Position numbers and translations under genes: made by a program. Positions 58,518-64,000 of a DNA stretch of 64,000 nucleotides are shown in pieces; position 1 is the first letter of the stretch, and every line of letters starts with the position of its first letter. Below the pieces are notes generated by a model, which saw only the letters and a list, made by a program, of their open reading frames with translations, was not told where the DNA came from and did no database searches. Where the stretch lies: the NCBI RefSeq assembly GCF_910592395.1, contig NC_088310.1, forward strand, positions 21,459,501 through 21,523,500, in the 5' to 3' direction. This DNA is from Lineus longissimus. Its lineage: Eukaryota > Nemertea > Pilidiophora > Heteronemertea > Lineidae.

Positions 58518-61500
58518 TTATGTTATGTCAAGAAGTTCATCATCTTCCTCCATTTCCATATCCTCTTCATTATCAATTGATGCATCAGAGAATCCATCGT
58601 CAATGTCCTCGTCATCCTCATCATCAATGTCCACGCTATCAGCGCCATCTGATTCATGTCCTCCAGCCTCCATCTGCATCAACTGGCCCTCAGTTCCAGT
58701 CTCTATCACAGATACCTGTCCTTCAGGTGTTATGATAACAGTCTTTTGCTTAAGTTTGCCACCAACCTCCAAAAGAGCTCGTGTTTCCGCCACACTCTGC
58801 TCCTGACCTTCCACAATTGTGCATCCACCACTTGGGATCACTTCCACACGTTTCTTATAGGGTTTGGTCTGGAACTTTTTGAACTCCTCAGCGGTCATTA
58901 CATGAATCCCAGCAGCTGTGAGTAACTTCCCATGTCTTGTTTTCAAGTGTCGCTTGTAAGTATTGCGTGTTTTGAACTTGAGAGGACAGTCTGTGCAAAC
59001 AAATGGACACTCTCCTGTGTGGCGACGGATATGCTCCTGAAATTAGAATTAGATGTGATGTACATGTAACATCAATTTTACATGAATCATCCAATTAAAC
59101 CAAGAATCAATCTGTCAATCGCATTACCCAAGAAACATGAAAAGGTATTCAGAAATCATAATCAAGCTACTGTATGTTCAGACACTTTAATGACCTTGAT
59201 CTCTGAAGAGCTTGCATGCCTTCCTTCCATGCGAACAGTTACAAGGCGATCCACTTCGGTAATTTCTTATGAAAGGTAACCCCAAACTTGTTGAACTTAC
59301 AAGGAAAAAATTTCTTTCCAATGATAACTCACCTTGAAATGACTTGGGTGTCTGAACTTCCTTCCACAGTCAATGCAGGTGAATCTGCTCTGGTTGTTGT
59401 GAATCAGCATGTGGTAATTCAAGCTGTGTTGTCTTGTAAATGTGGTGTTGCAGATGAGGCAAACAAACGGCTTGATACCTGGAAGAGAGATTCACATTAC
59501 TGATATTGCACAACATTTTTACTCACAGTCACAAATTTATCCTGGTAGTAGTATTGGTAGTAATAATGCCTAAGCAACTCAATGATTGTTTATTTTTATT
59601 CATCAGTTGCAGCTGTTTAGAGATCCCAGCATAGACTAAGACATGCCCTCAAAATCTTCATTTCCACCTACCAGCATGACTTCTGTAGTGATACATCAAA
59701 GTTGCAGCTGCTGTGAACGTCTTATCTTTACAGATCTTACAAATCAGTGGCACGCGATCATCCTTCTTTTTCGTTCGGAGTTCTCTGATGCACCGCAATG
59801 CAGTTTTCTGAAAACAGAATGACAGGATTATTGTCTTCAAAACCTTGGTCACTTTGGCCAGAGTCCAACAAGACTTTTCATGTCGTCAGCGGATACCATT
59901 GAACAACTAGATGAGTTATGTATGCAAGTATAGAGGTGGAGAAATTCACAAACTGATGAAGAGTTGATCTAATCATTGACAGTTCTGGGACTCGTTCTTT
60001 TAATCAAATCATAGTGTTAGGAATTGATTTAAATGAAGCCGATACATGTTTAAAATTTAAAATTAGCTGCAAAAACAATGCAATCATAATTCTGAGATCA
60101 CGCTCTGGAGGAAGACTTTTTTTTACTTCATCCTACCCTGGAGAAAGTGATTCAGAAAAGCAATAAATACTATTTACAAACCTCCAATGAAATACATATT
60201 TTTGTGTTTTGCAATTACATATCAATTTGGACCAAAAATAACAAGAGGCAATGTTTTGAAAAAAGCATGAATCAACAGTTTAAAACATGTAACAACGAAA
60301 CGTAAGAACACAACTTCAATTATCAAGATCTTTCACTCACTGCTTATAGCACTAACTGAACACTAATAGTTAAGCTTGAAATCTGAAATCAATATTTTTA
60401 GCATTTATGCCAACAGGTTTGAGGGAGAAGGCAAACTGAATGGCTCACTCTTTTAAAAATAGTGGTAAGTAACTTGATAAAATTTGGAATGAGAAATCAT
60501 TAAAGTCAAGATATCTTTTTTCACTTCCAAGGTGACACGCAACTCACAATTCCAATACTGCAGACTATAAAGGCGGGAAACAATCACCATCTTCTAATTG
60601 GATATGAGACTACTGCCATCATTGTATATTGAAGATAAGTTTTGTACAGCATCTACACCTACCCTCTCCCACTCTGCAGTTCCTTCCTTTGGTTTAGTTT
60701 TGTTCTGTCTTCGTTTTGTCAGATGTTCCAACAACCTCTCTGCTTCATCTCCCGAAGATCCAATCATTTCTTCTGGAACAAAGACTTTACCTTTTCTTGC
60801 AAGTTCAAACTTGGGCATTGGTGGATATGGACCTGAAATGTAACAAACAAAGATGAACATAGCATCGCAAAGAGAGCATAACCCTCAGCCCATTGAGGAG
60901 AGACAAGGCACGACAATGGTTTATAGTGGACTAACTCAGCCCATTGAGGTTCAAGGTAGACAGTGGTGTACAATGTAGTGAGCTAACTGGACAATTCATC
61001 AGATTAGCTCTACTTAGTTTTTGAAAAAAGGAACTTTAATGGTTTGTATAATAAGAGATGACATTTTCATGCTTTTTAAGTTGCTTTTGACAGTGCGAGC
61101 GCAAAAATAAAACACATGTATTTCAGTTTTTAACGCAGTGATTCTGAAAAAAATTCATGTTAGTTAACACCTATCTTGAGACACCTGCAAAGGGAATGAG
61201 GCATGGATATCTAAACTTACGTTGAGCACTAGAGCTCTCTGCTATTGTGTTGCTGTTGAAATCTTGCACCTCTTCTTCTGCACTCACAAGAGGGGTCCCA
61301 TCAGGGGCAAACGCTAGTCGTGCATACTGTATCACAGGAACAGACAGATTATTACCACCTTGTACACAACCATGAAGAACCTTCAGTGGCCGGTCAAGTG
61401 ACTTGTTTAGTGTTGGAAAGCACTTGTGCTTATTGAATTTTAAGGCAGAAGTCCGAGAACTGCTCTCTTCCTCAGATTCATCCTCAGAACTTTCAATTTC

Positions 61501-63657
61501 ATAATGCATCATCTCTGCTCCGCGTCTTTTACCGAATATGGTAGTGTAACAATGATCATGATGAGGCTGACTTCTAGTGAGTAAGTCAATGATGAACTGA
61601 TCATTCACAGCTATACACTTGTCAGTATCCACCTCTTCCCCAATTGTCAAACGTGGGTCTTTTCCATCATCATTTTCCACATCGATCTCCCTCTCCGAGT
61701 CAGATGAGGAACCTTCCGCCTCATCATCACACAATTTCTTTTCTTGCCTCTTCAAACTTTTTTTCATGGCAAATTTCTTGGCAATATTCTTTTTCATTTG
61801 AGAGGCCAGTCGTGTCTGCTTTGATAGCCCAGAATGATCATTCTCTTTCTGTTTCCCTTTAGAATTCTTTGAAGACATGAAATCAGATATTTCAACGATG
61901 TTTCCTGTGGGGAAAACTACTGTTGACTTGCCAGATTTGAGGAGAGTGTAAACAGTGTTTTTGTCCTGTTTTCCTGGCTTTAAATATGATGGAGAAGGCT
62001 TAGCTGAGGCAATACCTTTCTTCTTTTTTTGATTTTTTGAAGATTTTGAAGCTGAAAATATGAAAGAAAAGTTGACAATTGCTGCTTTTATCGTGAACCA
62101 ATCAAGACTTCAAAATAGGATAATCATTAACCAAAGGAATCATCACGTCTCACATTGAACTACATATCTCTGAACTCCTTGAATTAGAAAGTTTACTAAG
62201 ATCTTTTTAAGTGAAAATCTTACTCTCATTTGCAAGACCCAAATAAACACTATTTTCTATCTTGCAACTGGCATAATGTGGCCTTTGAAGGTGATTCGCC
62301 ATTGGCAGCCATTTCTTGAAAGTCACTACACAATAATGATTTTCTCAATCTTCCTGTGGACTCAATTAAATTCTAGTCAAATCACATTAAATGCCAACCT
62401 GTCATTCTTCTTTTCCTGGCATGGATTGGTTCAGCGGTGAATTTGACTTTCGCACCTGAAATTTTAATTCAATCATTGGCGATATGATAGAAATTCAGAT
62501 ATTAATTATGATATGTGATGATGGAAAATATAAAAGACCACCTACAGTTTGCTTTCCCATGACAAAGTTTTTGTGGGTATGATTATGACTGTAACTTACT
62601 GTACACATGTCTGGGATACACATCACATTGCAATAATGCAACCACAGCAGATAGATGATATAACTCCTCTTTTTTAAAGACAGTTTGTAATACATTGTAT
62701 TAGTTTAGACTAGTTGACTGTGCTATGCTGTAAGTAACAACCCATTTTCTTGAACTTACCTTCAGATTCCTTAACAATCTTTTCAACATGCTCCCGCAAG
62801 TGAGAACAGACCAACTGCCTAGCCCTTGTCTCATTCCCAAAACTTGAGAAGTTTGCAAAGCACTTATTAGGTTGCAGGTAGCAGGTAAAAGTATAGTTCC
62901 TCTTCAGCTCATTAGATGTCATATCAGCAAAGAGATTAACAAGGGCTTTGTCTGACAACAAGCGGATCTGGTCCAAGTTGAGAACTTCCATGGATTGGAC
63001 ATTTCTTAGGGTGAGCTGTAAAAGATCAAAAGATTGTTCACTACATTACCAGTACTACTACTACATGTATTAATATTATCATGAAGTTAAGACTCAAAGT
63101 CAAAGAGTTGGTTGTTTTCTGAAAGTATCTTTGAATTGAAGTCAATAACTTAATGATCATATCCGAATGACATCTGACTTGTTCTTATGGTAAAGCCAAA
63201 GTCTTACTCTTAATCTAATGTCCCCTAGTATATGGAGAAAAGCCATACCATCTGTTTTGTGACCTGTTGCTGCACAGCAATGATGGTGGTGTCATGTGGT
63301 GATGCTACTACCAGTTTTAGTTTTGTTTTACCTTTTTATTCAAGCCATACACTGGCTCCTTTTCCAGTTTCTCTGATGCAACCATAGCTAGGACATCAAG
63401 GGACAGAGAACCTGGATTTGTCTTGGACACCTCCTTTTTGATTCCATCTGTGTCATCCTGTTCAGCTGTGCTCCCCTGTGTCATCATCTCATCTGATGTT
63501 TCTTCTTGTGAAGATGGATCATCGCAACTTGCAGCAGATGAATCTCTTGATGCCACTTTTCTCCTCCTCAAGTTGAGTTCAGAAGGTTCAACATCAATGC
63601 TTTGATCTTCCTCCTTCACCTTTTTTGACTTTTTTGGTTGCTTCTTTGGATCAGATC
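58518..63657 (-). CDS. C2H2 zinc-finger nuclear protein, probably 5' partial
   Basis: Seven exons, 63657-63332, 63015-62760, 62051-61221, 60832-60663, 59807-59672, 59478-59333 and 59036-58518, give at least 793 aa in consistent phase. Order: basic/acidic tail (KKQPKKSKKVKEEDQ); a block LDQIRLLSDKALVNLFADMT ending in an atypical C-C-H-H element (FTCYLQPNKC ... CSHLREH); a long charged linker with acidic patches; then four C2H2 fingers near the end (LICKICKDKTF, FVCLICNTTF, FTCIDCGRKF, FVCTDCPLKF). A Glu/Asp-rich C-terminus follows (DIDDEDDEDIDD). This suggests a DNA-binding transcription or chromatin factor. I do not recognise the orthologue. The first exon begins in mid-codon, so an upstream exon is needed. 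Confidence 0.85.
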
Positions 63658-63969
63658 CTGAATTTAAGATAAAAGAAATTTAGTCCCATCTGGCATCGAG
63701 GCATCTCATCAAACACGTACAAATGGTCAAATGTTTCAAAATCAAATAGATATAGGGCCTCTAGCCGGATAGTCCAAGTACCTAGATGGGACTGATTGAT
63801 GCTTACAAAACAAATTCTGATTGTGAATGTCTCCTTGGTCTAAATAAGTAAATTATTAAAAAATGCTATGAGCCAATTAAGCTGCTCTATTGTCAAATAA
63901 CTCAAAAGCCAAAACAATGATATGAATATGATTCAATCCATGCAATGCATGCTGATATTGCTGTCTGCA

Positions 63970-63990
63970 CGCTGGCCGCCATATTGAATT
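63970..63990 (-). promoter_or_regulatory. Start-proximal ATGGCGGCC / YY1-like motif
   Basis: On the minus strand the window's end reads TTCAATATGGCGGCCAGC, matching the YY1-type ATGGCGGC word often found at animal promoters and start codons. It could mark the first exon of the zinc-finger gene (M-A-A-S...), but no convincing donor in the required phase was found. Confidence 0.3.
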
Positions 63991-64000
63991 TACGACGACA

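Overview
The window is animal nuclear DNA. Protein-coding genes are split into many small exons with GT/AG borders, introns are short (about 0.1-1 kb), and the products belong to animal families: a RIN-type Rab5 exchange factor, STYX, a C6orf120/UPF0669 homologue, an ACP7-type purple acid phosphatase, an HNK-1-type sulfotransferase and rhodopsin-class receptors. The base composition is AT-rich and there are many TACATGTA-like words. An intronless tandem array of receptor genes and an EGF-containing alpha-dioxygenase-like peroxidase point to a non-vertebrate bilaterian, probably marine (hemichordate, lancelet, echinoderm or lophotrochozoan). I cannot place it more exactly. Exon models were built by hand from splice signals, reading phase and family similarity; no alignment program was run.

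Layout. 1-4.7 kb: the 3' part of a RIN-like gene (+) with VPS9 and RA domains. 4.7-9.5 kb: mostly non-coding, with one weak spliced two-exon candidate (-). 9.5-10.9 kb: a two-exon Golgi sulfotransferase (+). 11.2-21.3 kb: four intronless, closely similar class A receptor genes (+), a fifth receptor remnant, five blocks of a degenerate 32-bp (64-bp dimer) repeat, and three copies of a ~120-bp palindromic element inside those repeats. 22.7-23.2 kb: C6orf120 homologue (-). 25.0-27.8 kb: complete STYX (+). 29.2-34.2 kb: purple acid phosphatase (+) with two pairs of tandemly duplicated, equal-length exons. 36.9-40.0 kb: an eight-exon methyltransferase-like gene (-), tail to tail with the phosphatase. 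40-44.4 kb: repeat-rich spacer. 44.4-47.9 kb: complete secreted EGF-EGF-heme peroxidase (+), 717 aa. 48.15-48.65 kb: a 502-bp DNA transposon. 50.2-54.8 kb: membrane-anchored LRR protein (+). 58.5-63.7 kb: a C2H2 zinc-finger gene (-), probably lacking its first exon(s).

The neighbours do not form one pathway. The most unusual points are: (i) phosphatase exon pairs whose frame and 29-nt spacing imply mutually exclusive splicing; (ii) an alpha-dioxygenase-like peroxidase with Phe at the position of the radical-forming Tyr; (iii) the co-amplified receptor-gene, minisatellite and palindrome array.
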